Below, piece by piece: positions 17,228 to 25,773 of a stretch of 33,350 nucleotides of DNA. This DNA comes from Bacteroidota bacterium (GTDB lineage: Bacteria; Bacteroidota; Bacteroidia; Bacteroidales; WCHB1-69), in assembly GCA_023392945.1 (NCBI GenBank), contig JAEWNB010000202.1, forward strand, positions 1-33,350. The letters run 5' to 3'. The stretch's first letter is position 1, and each line of letters starts with the position of its first letter. The notes beneath the pieces were generated by a model. It saw only the letters and a program-made list of their open reading frames with translations, was not told where the DNA came from and ran no database searches. Position numbers and translations under genes: made by a program.

Positions 17228-19096
17228 ATGAATTTAGCATATGATATTATTGTGGTTGGAGCGGGGCATGCCGGATGTGAAGCTGCGGTGGCTGCAGCCA
17301 AACAGGGATCCAAAACGTTACTAATTACAATGAATCTGGCATTAGTGGCTCAAATGTCCTGCAATCCTGCTATGGGAGGAATTGCCAAAGGTCAAATCAT
17401 CAGAGAAATTGATGCCCTTGGGGGTATGTCTGGTATTGTCACAGATAACACTATGATTCAATTTAGAATGTTAAACAGGTCAAAAGGACCCGCCATGTGG
17501 AGTCCGCGTGCCCAATGTGACAAACAAGCATTTTCTCTCTTTTGGAAAAGGATTATCGAAACACAAACCAATCTTGATTTGCGCCAAGATACTGTGGAGA
17601 GACTCCTTGTGGATGAAAAAAAAGTGGTGGGAGTTCAGACTTTACAAGGACTTACTGTTTTTGCAAAAAAAATTATTCTAACAAATGGGACTTTTCTTAA
17701 TGGAAAAATTCATATTGGAGAAATTAATTTTTCCGGTGGTCGACTCGGAGAACCCGCATCTTCCTTTTTGTCTGATCAAATGAGAGATCTTGGGTTTACT
17801 GTCCGCAAACTTAAAACCGGTACTCCGGTTAGAATAGATGGTCGTAGTATTGATTTTTCTCAAATGGAAGAGCAAAAAGGAGATGATAACCCCGGAAAAT
17901 TTTCTTTTACTGATACCCCAGCATTAACTCATCAACTGAGTTGTTGGATTACCTACACAAATCCTAAAACACATGATATTTTAAAGACAGGATTTGATTT
18001 ATCTCCACTTTTTAATGGCAGAATAATGGGGCAGGGTCCTAGGTATTGTCCGTCTATTGAGGATAAAATTCAGCGTTTCGGGCAAAGAGAAAGACATCAA
18101 CTTTTTTTGGAACCGGAAGGATCCAACACCAACGAATTTTATCTAAATGGGTTTTCTTCTTCCCTCCCGGAATTAGTACAGTATGAAGCTTTAAAATTTA
18201 TTCCCGGGATGCAAAATGCAAAGATATTACGCCCGGGCTATGCAATTGAATATGATTTTTTTGATCCGACTCAACTGAAGCTCTCTCTGGAATCAAATAT
18301 TTTATCAAATTTATATCTTGCAGGGCAAATTAATGGAACTACCGGTTATGAAGAAGCAGCATGCCAAGGTCTTATTGCAGGAATTAATGCAGCACAATCA
18401 ATAAAAGGAGAAGAGCCACTTATATTGGGCAGAGATCAGGCTTATATCGGTGTCCTAATAGATGATTTAGTGACAAAAGGGGTACAAGATCCCTATAGAA
18501 TGTTTACTTCTAGAGCAGAGTACAGGATTTTACTTCGACAAGACAATGCTGACGAAAGGCTTTCTCCTATTGGTCATAGGTTGGGATTAATTTCTGATTA
18601 TTATTTGGATAGAATGAAAAACAAAAGTGAAAAACAAAAGACTATCATTCACTTTTTAAAATCTAATCATGCTGATCCTCTCGATTTTAATGAATTTTTA
18701 AAAACACAGCAAACTCCCCCGCTTACTCAAAAAATTAAATATGATTATTTGCTTCTTCGTCCACAAGTTACCATTGCAGATCTCATTAAACATTCTGCTC
18801 AACTTCATAATTTTTTAGAACAAATTGAAGCAAAAGAAGAAGAAATTTTAAATGCAGAAACACTCATTAAATATGCAAATTATATTCTTAAAGAAGAAGA
18901 ACTTGCACAAAAAATGACACAGCTTGATAATATAAAAATTTCACCTGATACTGATTATTATCAATTTTCGTCATTGTCAATGGAAGCGCGAGAAAAATTG
19001 GCAAAGATTAAGCCCGGCAATCTTGGACAAGCTTCAAGGATTAGCGGAGTTAACCCTTCAGACATTGCCGCCCTTATGATTTATCTTCGGAATTAA
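17228..19096 (+). CDS. mnmG: tRNA uridine-5-carboxymethylaminomethyl modification enzyme MnmG (GidA)
   Basis: FAD-dependent enzyme that works with MnmE (not in the window) to modify U34 of certain tRNAs. At 622 residues it is full length. The dinucleotide-binding motif GAGHAG (residues 11-16) starts a Rossmann fold. The signatures CNPAMGGIAKGQI and GQINGTTGYEEAA, and the C-terminal helical domain ending ASRISGVNPSDIAALMIYL, are all present. Last gene of the rpiB unit; a short hairpin with a T-tract follows its stop. Confidence 0.97.
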   Translation: MNLAYDIIVVGAGHAGCEAAVAAAKQGSKTLLITMNLALVAQMSCNPAMGGIAKGQIIREIDALGGMSGIVTDNTMIQFRMLNRSKGPAMWSPRAQCDKQAFSLFWKRIIETQTNLDLRQDTVERLLVDEKKVVGVQTLQGLTVFAKKIILTNGTFLNGKIHIGEINFSGGRLGEPASSFLSDQMRDLGFTVRKLKTGTPVRIDGRSIDFSQMEEQKGDDNPGKFSFTDTPALTHQLSCWITYTNPKTHDILKTGFDLSPLFNGRIMGQGPRYCPSIEDKIQRFGQRERHQLFLEPEGSNTNEFYLNGFSSSLPELVQYEALKFIPGMQNAKILRPGYAIEYDFFDPTQLKLSLESNILSNLYLAGQINGTTGYEEAACQGLIAGINAAQSIKGEEPLILGRDQAYIGVLIDDLVTKGVQDPYRMFTSRAEYRILLRQDNADERLSPIGHRLGLISDYYLDRMKNKSEKQKTIIHFLKSNHADPLDFNEFLKTQQTPPLTQKIKYDYLLLRPQVTIADLIKHSAQLHNFLEQIEAKEEEILNAETLIKYANYILKEEELAQKMTQLDNIKISPDTDYYQFSSLSMEAREKLAKIKPGNLGQASRISGVNPSDIAALMIYLRN

Positions 19097-19098
19097 AA

Positions 19099-19120
19099 AA
19101 ACAGACTCACTGTTTCTTTT
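19099..19120 (+). terminator. Weak terminator after mnmG
   Basis: AAACAG (19099-19104) pairs with CTGTTT (19110-19115) around a 5-nt loop, followed by CTTTT. It starts 3 nt after the mnmG stop. The remainder up to 19275 holds no gene. Confidence 0.5.
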
Positions 19121-19275
19121 ATAACACCCTAAAAAACAACACGTTACATTTTGCGATTCAAAAAAATCAAAAATAAAAAGCTTTAAAAAATTTTTGATAT
19201 TTAGACATGGAATAATCTAAATAAAAGCCTTAGAAACAAAATTTCATAACATCTTAAAAATAAACAACTTATTTG

Positions 19276-19347
19276 TAGCCTCGCCGGGAATCGAACCCGA
19301 ATTTAAAGTTTAGGAAACTTCCGTTCTATCCATTGAACTACAAGGCC
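19276..19347 (-). tRNA. tRNA-Arg (anticodon CCU)
   Basis: A 72-nt cloverleaf on the minus strand. The acceptor GGCCTTG pairs with CGAGGCT (G1 opposite U72 is a wobble). The D stem is GTTC/GAAC, the anticodon loop TTCCTAA carries CCT, the T stem is TCGGG/CCCGG with loop TTCGATT, and the discriminator is A. CCA is not encoded. A -7 element lies 11 nt upstream of the 5' end. It reads AGG codons. Confidence 0.95.
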
Positions 19348-19357
19348 TAAAAGTTTG

Positions 19358-19365
19358 CAAAGATA
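19358..19365 (-). promoter_or_regulatory. -7 element for tRNA-Arg
   Basis: TATCTTTG on the minus strand, 10 nt before the mature tRNA 5' end. The predicted precursor leader is only a few bases. Confidence 0.6.
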
Positions 19366-19400
19366 GTTAACTTTTCATTTCTATTTGTTGTAAAGAGCAT

Positions 19401-19428
19401 AAAAAAAGAGGAGCGTTAACTCCCCTTT
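19401..19428 (-). terminator. Terminator of ssb
   Basis: AAAG-A-GGAG (19405-19413) pairs with CTCC-C-CTTT (19420-19428) with one A/C mismatch and a CGTTAA loop. On the minus strand the stem is followed by a run of seven T. It separates ssb from tRNA-Arg. Confidence 0.75.
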
Positions 19429-19452
19429 CAAAAAAAAGTGTGCCCACAAACC

Positions 19453-19893
19453 TTAGAAAGGCAAATCATCAGAAAAATTTTCAGAAGCATCATCCCCGGT
19501 AACAATAGTAGTTGCTGGTGATGAATCTAAATTTATTTTGGATTCCGTTGGTTTCTCTTCTTCAACCTTGCTGCTAAGAATAGTGAAGTTGTTGGCTTCA
19601 ATTTCAGTAAAATATTTTTTGGTTCCATTATCATCCCAAGAGCGGGTTTTAATTTTCCCCTCTAGAAAGATAAGCTTTCCTTTAGTTAAATATTGTTCTG
19701 AAAATTCAGCGAGGTTTCGCCAACAAACAATATTATGCCATTCAGTTTGTTCAATTTTTTTACCCTCTTTATCTTTGTAATATTCAGAGGTTGCCAATGA
19801 AAATGATGCTTTTTTTATACCATTTTCAAAAGCTCTGATTTCGGGATCTTTTCCCAAGCGACCGATTAGAATTACTTTGTTTACTCCAGACAT
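19453..19893 (-). CDS. ssb: Single-stranded DNA-binding protein
   Basis: Binds single-stranded DNA during replication and repair and recruits partners through its tail. The 146-residue product has the OB-fold over about 1-108 (start MSGVNKVILIGRLGKDPEIR; EWHNIVCWRNLAEFSEQYLTKG typical). A flexible linker follows, then the acidic tip DDLPF that binds RecO, PriA, exonuclease I and others. Its own -7 element with a CTTG -33 lies upstream and a hairpin terminator follows. It is encoded just beyond gldB on the same strand but is probably transcribed separately. A chromosomal housekeeping copy is likely. Confidence 0.95.
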   Translation of the reverse strand: MSGVNKVILIGRLGKDPEIRAFENGIKKASFSLATSEYYKDKEGKKIEQTEWHNIVCWRNLAEFSEQYLTKGKLIFLEGKIKTRSWDDNGTKKYFTEIEANNFTILSSKVEEEKPTESKINLDSSPATTIVTGDDASENFSDDLPF

Positions 19894-19918
19894 AGTTAGT
19901 TAGTTTTAAAATTCAGGA

Positions 19919-19926
19919 CAAAGATA
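19919..19926 (-). promoter_or_regulatory. -7 element for ssb
   Basis: TATCTTTG on the minus strand, 25 nt before the ssb start. CTTG (plus strand CAAG at 19947-19950) lies 20 nt further upstream and is a near-match to the -33 TTTG. Confidence 0.65.
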
Positions 19927-19989
19927 TAGTAAATATATTTTGTTGTCAAGTATTGTTAATAACTTTTTATTTTTTTCCTAAAACATTGT

Positions 19990-21039
19990 TTATCTTTTTG
20001 TCGGCTTGAAGCCGGACTTATTTAAAATGTCCTGAGAATCAGTGTTTTGCATTAGACTTTCTAAAGAAACCTTGGGATGAGATTTTACATAGCTACGAAT
20101 GATCTGCCAGCCAATATAAGCCCCCATTCTGCCCGGAGATTTGTTTGAAAAAGGTTTTGTAAATGGCATTTCCCCAACATAATTAGTTATATTTTTTTCT
20201 TCAGTAGAAAACAAAAGATTTTTTTGAATTATGTAATTCCATACTTCAGCTTGATTATTTTCAGCCCAAGAAAATTTTTCTTGTTTATATCCAATAATAT
20301 CTTCGGCAGGCTTATCAGGGAAAAGAAGCTCTGTAAAATATAATTTTTTACCTTCATAAATCATATTGTCCAAAAGAGAAACAGGGTTTTGGCTTGGTAA
20401 ATGTTTATAGACCAAAGCTTTTTTGAAACAATCTATAGCTATAAATTTTTTATCACATCTTTCACTTATAAAAAGAGGCATTCCGGAGTTGTTATAATAT
20501 TTATTTTTTGGTCCCAAATACATGTCCAGATTGATAAAAAGACTATCTTCAATTGCATATACGGAAGGAGACATAAAGTATATACCGGGGACCAAAGAGT
20601 AGAATGCAGGAATTGAGGCATTGGGAAAATAGTATTTATAATAACTAAGTGCCCCTTCAATTTCGGAGGTAATATCGTCAAGATTGGGATAAGCTGTCAT
20701 TACATTTTTATAAATATCTTGAATAACAGGGTCTTGCAAAAAACTCTGAAGTTGTTTTATCATTTGTGGATTTTGCCAAACACCTTCCGGAATAAAGACA
20801 CTTGGGTATTTCTTTGATAGTTTTTCCAACCCGGGGGCAAGATTATTTACATCCAGAGAAAACAAATCAATTTCATATCTTTTAATTTCGATATGAATAT
20901 TCTTTTTTATGGTCGAGAGTTGTGTTTTGTTGACTTTTGGTGTATGATTTTGGGTTCTATTATGCATAACAACAACTATTCCGACAACAATGGCAATAAT
21001 TATTAGAGCCACTAAAGAAATAATAATCTTTTTTTTCAT
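19990..21039 (-). CDS. gldB: GldB-like gliding motility / type IX secretion protein
   Basis: Envelope protein of 349 residues matching GldB: IKRYEIDLFSLDVNNLAPGL near residues 52-71 followed by KKYPSVF, and ending with a GAYIGWQIIRSYVKSHP segment. In Flavobacterium GldB is a lipoprotein needed for gliding and type IX secretion. Here the N-terminus is a plain 20-residue hydrophobic helix (about 5-24) with no lipobox cysteine, so it is probably an anchored membrane protein. It lies 57 nt after gldD. No -7 element is seen between them, so it is likely transcribed with hppA-gldD. The exact biochemical role is unknown. Confidence 0.82.
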   Translation of the reverse strand: MKKKIIISLVALIIIAIVVGIVVVMHNRTQNHTPKVNKTQLSTIKKNIHIEIKRYEIDLFSLDVNNLAPGLEKLSKKYPSVFIPEGVWQNPQMIKQLQSFLQDPVIQDIYKNVMTAYPNLDDITSEIEGALSYYKYYFPNASIPAFYSLVPGIYFMSPSVYAIEDSLFINLDMYLGPKNKYYNNSGMPLFISERCDKKFIAIDCFKKALVYKHLPSQNPVSLLDNMIYEGKKLYFTELLFPDKPAEDIIGYKQEKFSWAENNQAEVWNYIIQKNLLFSTEEKNITNYVGEMPFTKPFSNKSPGRMGAYIGWQIIRSYVKSHPKVSLESLMQNTDSQDILNKSGFKPTKR

Positions 21040-21096
21040 ACCGATTATATTTAAGAAATCAACTTAATAAATATCAAAAACGAAAAACAGTCGCAA

Positions 21097-21687
21097 TTAT
21101 TTCCAACTAAAAGAATTAATCATATATAAAGCATCTGTTCTCAAATAATTGATTACCGGTTGAAGAGAATCGTTATTCGGGGCAAAATTAAAATAGAGAG
21201 AACCCCTTAAATAGTGATTTGTACTATCTGTTAACCAAAATTGTAAAGGGCAGGCCACTTCTTTCCCAAGAATATCAAAAAGCCTTCCCGAAAGATGGCT
21301 TTCTGCATCTTCAATCATAGAAAACTCAACATCATCTGCTTTTCCGTAATCAATATGAAACTTAATCATCTTTTCTTCCGCAAGAGCCAAATCCCTTAAA
21401 TTATTATCAAGGGGTATATAGGTGATGTTAAAACTTGCATTAAATTGAGGATAAGTAATATCGATCCAATATTTTCCATTTTCTTTTTTTGAAAAAGATA
21501 GAATAGCATTTTTTGAATAATCAAAAGCAAATGGAAGTGTTGTATCTAAGTGTTTATATGAATGCTCAGGGAGTTCTATTCTAAAGTATCCTCGAGGTTT
21601 TGGCGTATAATTTTCTTCTTTTTTTACACAAGAAAAGAAAATTACAACCAAAAAAGAAAAGAGGATAAAACGAACAATAATTCTCAT
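21097..21687 (-). CDS. gldD: GldD-like gliding motility lipoprotein
   Basis: Lipoprotein of 196 residues with signal peptide and lipobox FFSC (lipidated C20). The mature start YTPKPRGYFRIELPEHSY is the hallmark of GldD. The rest is beta-rich, with the GKEVACPLQFWLTDS segment typical of the family. In Flavobacterium GldD is required for gliding and type IX secretion. It begins 6 nt after the hppA stop codon, so the pyrophosphatase and GldD are co-transcribed. GldE, a common partner, is not in the window. Confidence 0.88.
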   Translation of the reverse strand: MRIIVRFILFSFLVVIFFSCVKKEENYTPKPRGYFRIELPEHSYKHLDTTLPFAFDYSKNAILSFSKKENGKYWIDITYPQFNASFNITYIPLDNNLRDLALAEEKMIKFHIDYGKADDVEFSMIEDAESHLSGRLFDILGKEVACPLQFWLTDSTNHYLRGSLYFNFAPNNDSLQPVINYLRTDALYMINSFSWK

Positions 21688-21693
21688 AGCAGG

Positions 21694-24123
21694 TTATTTG
21701 GAAACATCTTCCTTTTTGATTCTCATCCAGTAGAAAGAGCGATAAGCAAAGAAAAGACCAATCAGGAAAAAGGGAATTCCAATAACAAAAGTATAATCAA
21801 AAGAATCCGAAGCTTTGGCTGCCAGTTTAATTGCGATGGCAATTTCAACAGCAAGCATACCAAACAAGGTTGAAAACTTGATAATTGGATTCATTGCTAC
21901 AGAAGAGGTATCTTTATAAGGATCCCCAACAGTATCTCCAATTATGGTTGCATCATGCAGGTCCGTGTTTTTTTCTTTCAAATCAACTTCAACCACTTTT
22001 TTGGCATTATCCCATGCCCCGCCTGCATTTGCCATGTAGATGGCTTGAAAAAGGCCAAAAACAGCAATTGAAATCAAATAAGCAACAAAGAAATTGGGGT
22101 CAAAAAAAGCAAAGGCAAGAGTAAAGGAAAAAATCACCAAAAAGATATTCCACATTCCTTGTTGAGCGTAGCGTGTGCAAATTTTTACAACAGCTTTGGA
22201 ATCTTCAATATCTGCTTCGCTTTTATTAAGATTCAAATTCTTTTTGATAAAAGAAACAGCTCGATGAGCGCCTGTGGTTACTGCCTGCATAGAAGCACCG
22301 CTGAACCAGTATATAACAACGCCCCCGGTGACAAATCCCAAAAAGACAGGAGCGCTAGTAAGTTCAATGGCGAGTAAGCCGGTGTTTTTAAGCAGTAGAA
22401 TGATAGCAAAAATCATGGTAGTAGCACCCACAACAGCAGTCCCGATAAGAACAGGTTTTGCTGTGGCCTTAAAAGTATTCCCGGCTCCGTCATTTGACTC
22501 AAGATAATGTTTTCCTTTTTCAAAATCAGGAGAAAACCCAAAATCTTTTTCAATTTCTGATTTAATAGCAGGAATTTTTTCTATTTGAGAGAGTTCAAAC
22601 ACAGATTGGGCATTATCGGTAACCGGACCATAGCTATCGACAGCAATAGTTACAGGTCCCATTCCCAGAAATCCGAATGCAATAAGTCCGAAAGCAAAAA
22701 TAGAATAGTAATCCCCAAAAATTGTTAACCCGGAAACAGAAATCGTAAATCCACCAAACATCAGACCAGCCATAACCAACCCAATCCAAAAGGCGCTAAA
22801 ATTACCGGCAACCATACCGGAAAGAATAGTAAGAGATGGGCCGCCTTCGCGGGAGGCGATCACAATTTCTTGCACATGTCGTGATCTTGAGCTGGTAAAA
22901 GCTTTAGTAAATTCAGGTATGATAGCAGCAGCAAAGGTTCCTAAGCTTATAATAGAAGCAAGTCTCCACCATAAGTCGGGACCATAAGCCCCAGAAACAG
23001 AATTGTTATTTAATAAAAAATAGCTGGTTATAAAAGAAGAGAGGATAGAAACAATTGAGCTAATCCAGATTAGAGAGGTAAGGGGAGCTTCAAAATTGAA
23101 AAAGGTTGAATTTTTATATTTAATCTTAGAAATAAGATTATTAATCCAGTATGAAAAAACAGAAGTAAAGACCATAAGAATACGAATGGCAAAAATCCAG
23201 GTAATAAGAAGAGCTTCTACCATATGTTCATTTTCAATATCCGGAGTAATAGCCAGGATAATAAAAGAAATCAAAGCAACCCCGGTAACTCCGTAAGTTT
23301 CAAATCCGTCAGCAGTAGGGCCAACACTATCACCGGCATTATCACCCGTACAATCGGCAATCACACCCGGGTTTCTTGGGTCATCTTCTCCAATTTTAAA
23401 GATAACCTTCATAAGATCAGAACCAATATCGGCTATTTTTGTAAAAATACCTCCGGCAATTCTTAGAGCACTGGCTCCCAGAGACTCTCCAATTGCAAAT
23501 CCAATCAAACAAGCACCTGCAATATTTGAAGGAACAATGAGCAATATTATAAGCATCAAGATTAGCTCAATTGTGATTAAGAGTAGCCCAACACTCATTC
23601 CTGATTTAAGAGGGATAGAAACCACATTCCAGGGTTTCCCGCGTAAAGAAGCAAACGAAGTCCGGGAATTTGCCAAAGTATTAATTCGTATTCCAAACCA
23701 AGCAACAGAATAAGATCCCAGAATACCTAAAATAGTCCATAAAAGAATAATGAATACATCTGAAAAAACCTTATCGCTTAAAACTCCAAAGTAAAAAACA
23801 ATTACAGACCCAATAATGGCAAAAAGAATAAGTAAAAATTTCCCCTGTTGCAATAAATAAGTCTTACACGTTTCATAAATTGTGTTTGATACATTTAGCA
23901 TTGATTTGTGAGCAGGATATTTTTTAATTCTTAAAGATTGAAATAATCCAAAAAATAAACCAAGAAACACAATAATTGATCCCCACATTAGCAAAGACCA
24001 GCCTGTGATGCTGTCATTAAAAAAAGTAATTTGATTAAAATCCGGAAGAATTAAATCAGCTTCACTCGCAAACGACAGAAATGGTAGCACCAGACATCCT
24101 AAAAAGACAAGCAATTGTTTCAT
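21694..24123 (-). CDS. hppA: Membrane-bound ion-pumping pyrophosphatase
   Basis: Integral membrane pump of 809 residues, with about sixteen helices, that couples pyrophosphate hydrolysis to H+ and/or Na+ export. The hydrolytic centre is clear: DIGSDLM (232-238), EDDPRNPGVIAD (246-257) and TGDNAGDSVGPTADGFETYG (259-278). The late motif ANAGGAWDNAKK is also present. K552 in GNTFKA takes the place of the alanine that marks K+-dependent enzymes, so a K+-independent pump is predicted. A stretch around 515-545 looks like an insertion relative to standard H+-pyrophosphatases. Its first helix resembles a signal peptide. Heads the hppA-gldD-gldB unit; a -7 element lies 93 nt upstream. Confidence 0.93.
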   Translation of the reverse strand: MKQLLVFLGCLVLPFLSFASEADLILPDFNQITFFNDSITGWSLLMWGSIIVFLGLFFGLFQSLRIKKYPAHKSMLNVSNTIYETCKTYLLQQGKFLLILFAIIGSVIVFYFGVLSDKVFSDVFIILLWTILGILGSYSVAWFGIRINTLANSRTSFASLRGKPWNVVSIPLKSGMSVGLLLITIELILMLIILLIVPSNIAGACLIGFAIGESLGASALRIAGGIFTKIADIGSDLMKVIFKIGEDDPRNPGVIADCTGDNAGDSVGPTADGFETYGVTGVALISFIILAITPDIENEHMVEALLITWIFAIRILMVFTSVFSYWINNLISKIKYKNSTFFNFEAPLTSLIWISSIVSILSSFITSYFLLNNNSVSGAYGPDLWWRLASIISLGTFAAAIIPEFTKAFTSSRSRHVQEIVIASREGGPSLTILSGMVAGNFSAFWIGLVMAGLMFGGFTISVSGLTIFGDYYSIFAFGLIAFGFLGMGPVTIAVDSYGPVTDNAQSVFELSQIEKIPAIKSEIEKDFGFSPDFEKGKHYLESNDGAGNTFKATAKPVLIGTAVVGATTMIFAIILLLKNTGLLAIELTSAPVFLGFVTGGVVIYWFSGASMQAVTTGAHRAVSFIKKNLNLNKSEADIEDSKAVVKICTRYAQQGMWNIFLVIFSFTLAFAFFDPNFFVAYLISIAVFGLFQAIYMANAGGAWDNAKKVVEVDLKEKNTDLHDATIIGDTVGDPYKDTSSVAMNPIIKFSTLFGMLAVEIAIAIKLAAKASDSFDYTFVIGIPFFLIGLFFAYRSFYWMRIKKEDVSK

Positions 24124-24216
24124 ATATAATAATTTAGTTTATAATCCATTATAAAGCAGTACTAGATTAAAAAAAACAGAGTTTATTTTAAAATCTGTTT
24201 CAACATAATCAAAGTG

Positions 24217-24224
24217 CAAATATA
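24217..24224 (-). promoter_or_regulatory. -7 element for hppA-gldD-gldB
   Basis: TATATTTG on the minus strand, giving a leader of about 85-90 nt before ATG 24123, longer than most leaders in this window. Confidence 0.5.
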
Positions 24225-24311
24225 AAAAATAGATGAATATCATTTTAAAATTAACGATATTTTTATTGATTACAAGATTATATTTTTAGTTTATTATTTA
24301 TAAGACTTTCA

Positions 24312-24319
24312 TATCTTTG
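24312..24319 (+). promoter_or_regulatory. -7 element for the bifunctional nuclease gene
   Basis: TATCTTTG; the leader would start near 24325. It contains a five-codon mini-ORF at 24341-24358 that overlaps the main start. Confidence 0.6.
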
Positions 24320-24354
24320 CAAAATTCAACAACAACAAAAATGATTATTAATAA

Positions 24355-24969
24355 ATGATGTCAATGGTTGAATTAGAAGTTTTTGATATAGAAAATTCTA
24401 AGGAATTGAAAGAGACTTATGCCTTGATTTTGAAAGAAAAAAATGGGGAGAAAGTTTTTCCGGTAATTATTGGATTCAGCGAAGCAAGAGCGCTCGTTAT
24501 AGAATTAAACGGAGTGCTATCCCGCCGACCGACCCCTCATGATCTCTTTAAAAATCTTGGTGATGCTGTTGGATATGATTTGTTTAAAATGATTATTTAT
24601 AGATTTGACGAAGGGGTCTTTTTTGCTAGACTTTTAATGAAAAACAGTAAAGGCAATGTGTTAGAAATTGATTCAAGAACTTCAGATGCGGTTACCCTTG
24701 CTCTAAAATATAAAGCCCCTATTTTTATTAAGGCGGATGTTTTTGAAAAAATCATGAATTCGATAGGAGGGGGAAGTAAAAAAGAGAATTCTGAACAAAA
24801 GACTGTAAATGAAAAAAAAGAATTTGAGCAAAAAAATATCAATCAACAATTGACAGAAATGACCGGAGAGGAATTAAATTTGTTATTAGCCGGAGCTGTA
24901 GAAAGTGAGGATTATGAATTAGCTTCGCAAATACACGAGGAAATAAAAAGGCGCAAAGAGTTACTCTAG
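24355..24969 (+). CDS. Bifunctional nuclease family protein (DUF151) with C-terminal UVR motif
   Basis: A 204-residue protein. The DUF151/BFN domain occupies about 4-130; VFPVIIGFSEARALVIEL and SRTSDAVTLALKYKAPIFI are typical. A charged linker follows, then a UVR motif (about 168-203, ESEDYELASQIHEEIKRR) of the kind that mediates contacts in UvrB and UvrC. Plant BFN homologues have RNase/DNase activity; the bacterial role is not settled. Starts at 24355, 24358 or 24364 are all possible. The annotated one overlaps the stop of a five-codon upstream ORF. It converges with rseC and their 3' ends overlap by 9 nt. Confidence 0.85.
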   Translation: MMSMVELEVFDIENSKELKETYALILKEKNGEKVFPVIIGFSEARALVIELNGVLSRRPTPHDLFKNLGDAVGYDLFKMIIYRFDEGVFFARLLMKNSKGNVLEIDSRTSDAVTLALKYKAPIFIKADVFEKIMNSIGGGSKKENSEQKTVNEKKEFEQKNINQQLTEMTGEELNLLLAGAVESEDYELASQIHEEIKRRKELL

Positions 24970-25395
24970 TTTTTTGACAAAAAAAACAAATTCACGATCA
25001 ATTTTATTTGAACGATTCAGTAACCAAATAATGAAGTAGTACATCCCTACAAGTCCCAATGCAATGAGGGCGGGATAAAGTTCTTTATCAAAAAAAGAAC
25101 TTGAACCAAAAAGCGAAGAAAGGAGAATAATAAAAGGCAAAATATAGCCAATCAACATAGCTTTTTTTCCGAGGCTGTTTTTCATATATATGGAAACAGT
25201 TTCTCCGATTCGAAAAGATTCATGATGTATGTTTTGAGCTTTCACGAGCCTGTTTTTATTTTCAGAGGGCAAACAAATTGATTTTGCATGACAACTGCTA
25301 CAAGCAGAACGAACCACTATTTCAACAGTAATAAATTCGTCATCAATTGCCTTAACAACGCCTTCATTACAAGTGGTAATGTTTTTTTGATTCAT
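24961..25395 (-). CDS. rseC: RseC/MucC-type membrane protein
   Basis: Inner-membrane protein of 144 residues, of the SoxR-reducing/RseC family. The N-terminal cysteine cluster is C9 and C32-x2-C35-x5-C41. Two membrane helices lie at about 81-99 and 108-127. RseC usually accompanies Rnf electron-transfer genes; none are visible here. Its start is only 17 nt beyond the terminator that ends rplU-rpmA, and no TAnnTTTG element lies in that gap, so it may depend on read-through. Its stop overlaps the bifunctional nuclease gene tail to tail by 9 nt. Confidence 0.85.
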   Translation of the reverse strand: MNQKNITTCNEGVVKAIDDEFITVEIVVRSACSSCHAKSICLPSENKNRLVKAQNIHHESFRIGETVSIYMKNSLGKKAMLIGYILPFIILLSSLFGSSSFFDKELYPALIALGLVGMYYFIIWLLNRSNKIDREFVFFVKKLE

Positions 25396-25412
25396 TGTTA
25401 TTTAGTTAGAAG

Positions 25413-25436
25413 AAAAAAGTCGCCCATACGAGCGAC
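25413..25436 (-). terminator. Terminator after rpmA
   Basis: GTCGC (25419-25423) pairs with GCGAC (25432-25436) around an 8-nt loop. On the minus strand the stem is followed by TTTTTT. It ends the rplU-rpmA transcript just ahead of rseC. Confidence 0.75.
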
Positions 25437-25470
25437 CTCTCAATCAAACACTCTAAACATAAAAGAAAAC

Positions 25471-25740
25471 CTAAGCTTCCGGTTGTTCAGAAGGAACAAC
25501 AGAAACAAAAGATTTTCCGTCAGTTTTTTTCTTAAAAACGACAGTCCCATCAATTAGAGAGAAAAGAGTATGATCTTTTCCCATTCCAACATTTATTCCG
25601 GGATTATGAACAGTTCCTCTCTGGCGGATAATAATATTGCCGGCTTTAGCAAATTGACCGCCAAAAATCTTAACACCTAATCGTTTGCTTTCGGATTCAC
25701 GACCATTTTGTGAACTACCGACACCTTTCTTGTGTGCCAT
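25471..25740 (-). CDS. rpmA: 50S ribosomal protein L27
   Basis: Large-subunit ribosomal protein near the peptidyl-transferase centre, 89 residues. Start MAHKKGVGSSQNGRESESKRLGVK is canonical, so the mature N-terminus needs no proteolytic trimming as it does in Firmicutes. GNIIIRQRGT and NPGINVGMGKDHTLF are conserved. It lies 33 nt after rplU on the same transcript and is followed by a terminator hairpin. Confidence 0.98.
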   Translation of the reverse strand: MAHKKGVGSSQNGRESESKRLGVKIFGGQFAKAGNIIIRQRGTVHNPGINVGMGKDHTLFSLIDGTVVFKKKTDGKSFVSVVPSEQPEA

Positions 25741-25773
25741 AACTTTTTATTTTTTGTGTTAATAATCAATAAA

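Noticed and set aside
21562..21873. Plus-strand frame of 103 codons spanning the hppA-gldD junction
   Set aside because: Low-complexity Lys/Asn-rich shadow of two well-supported genes on the other strand.
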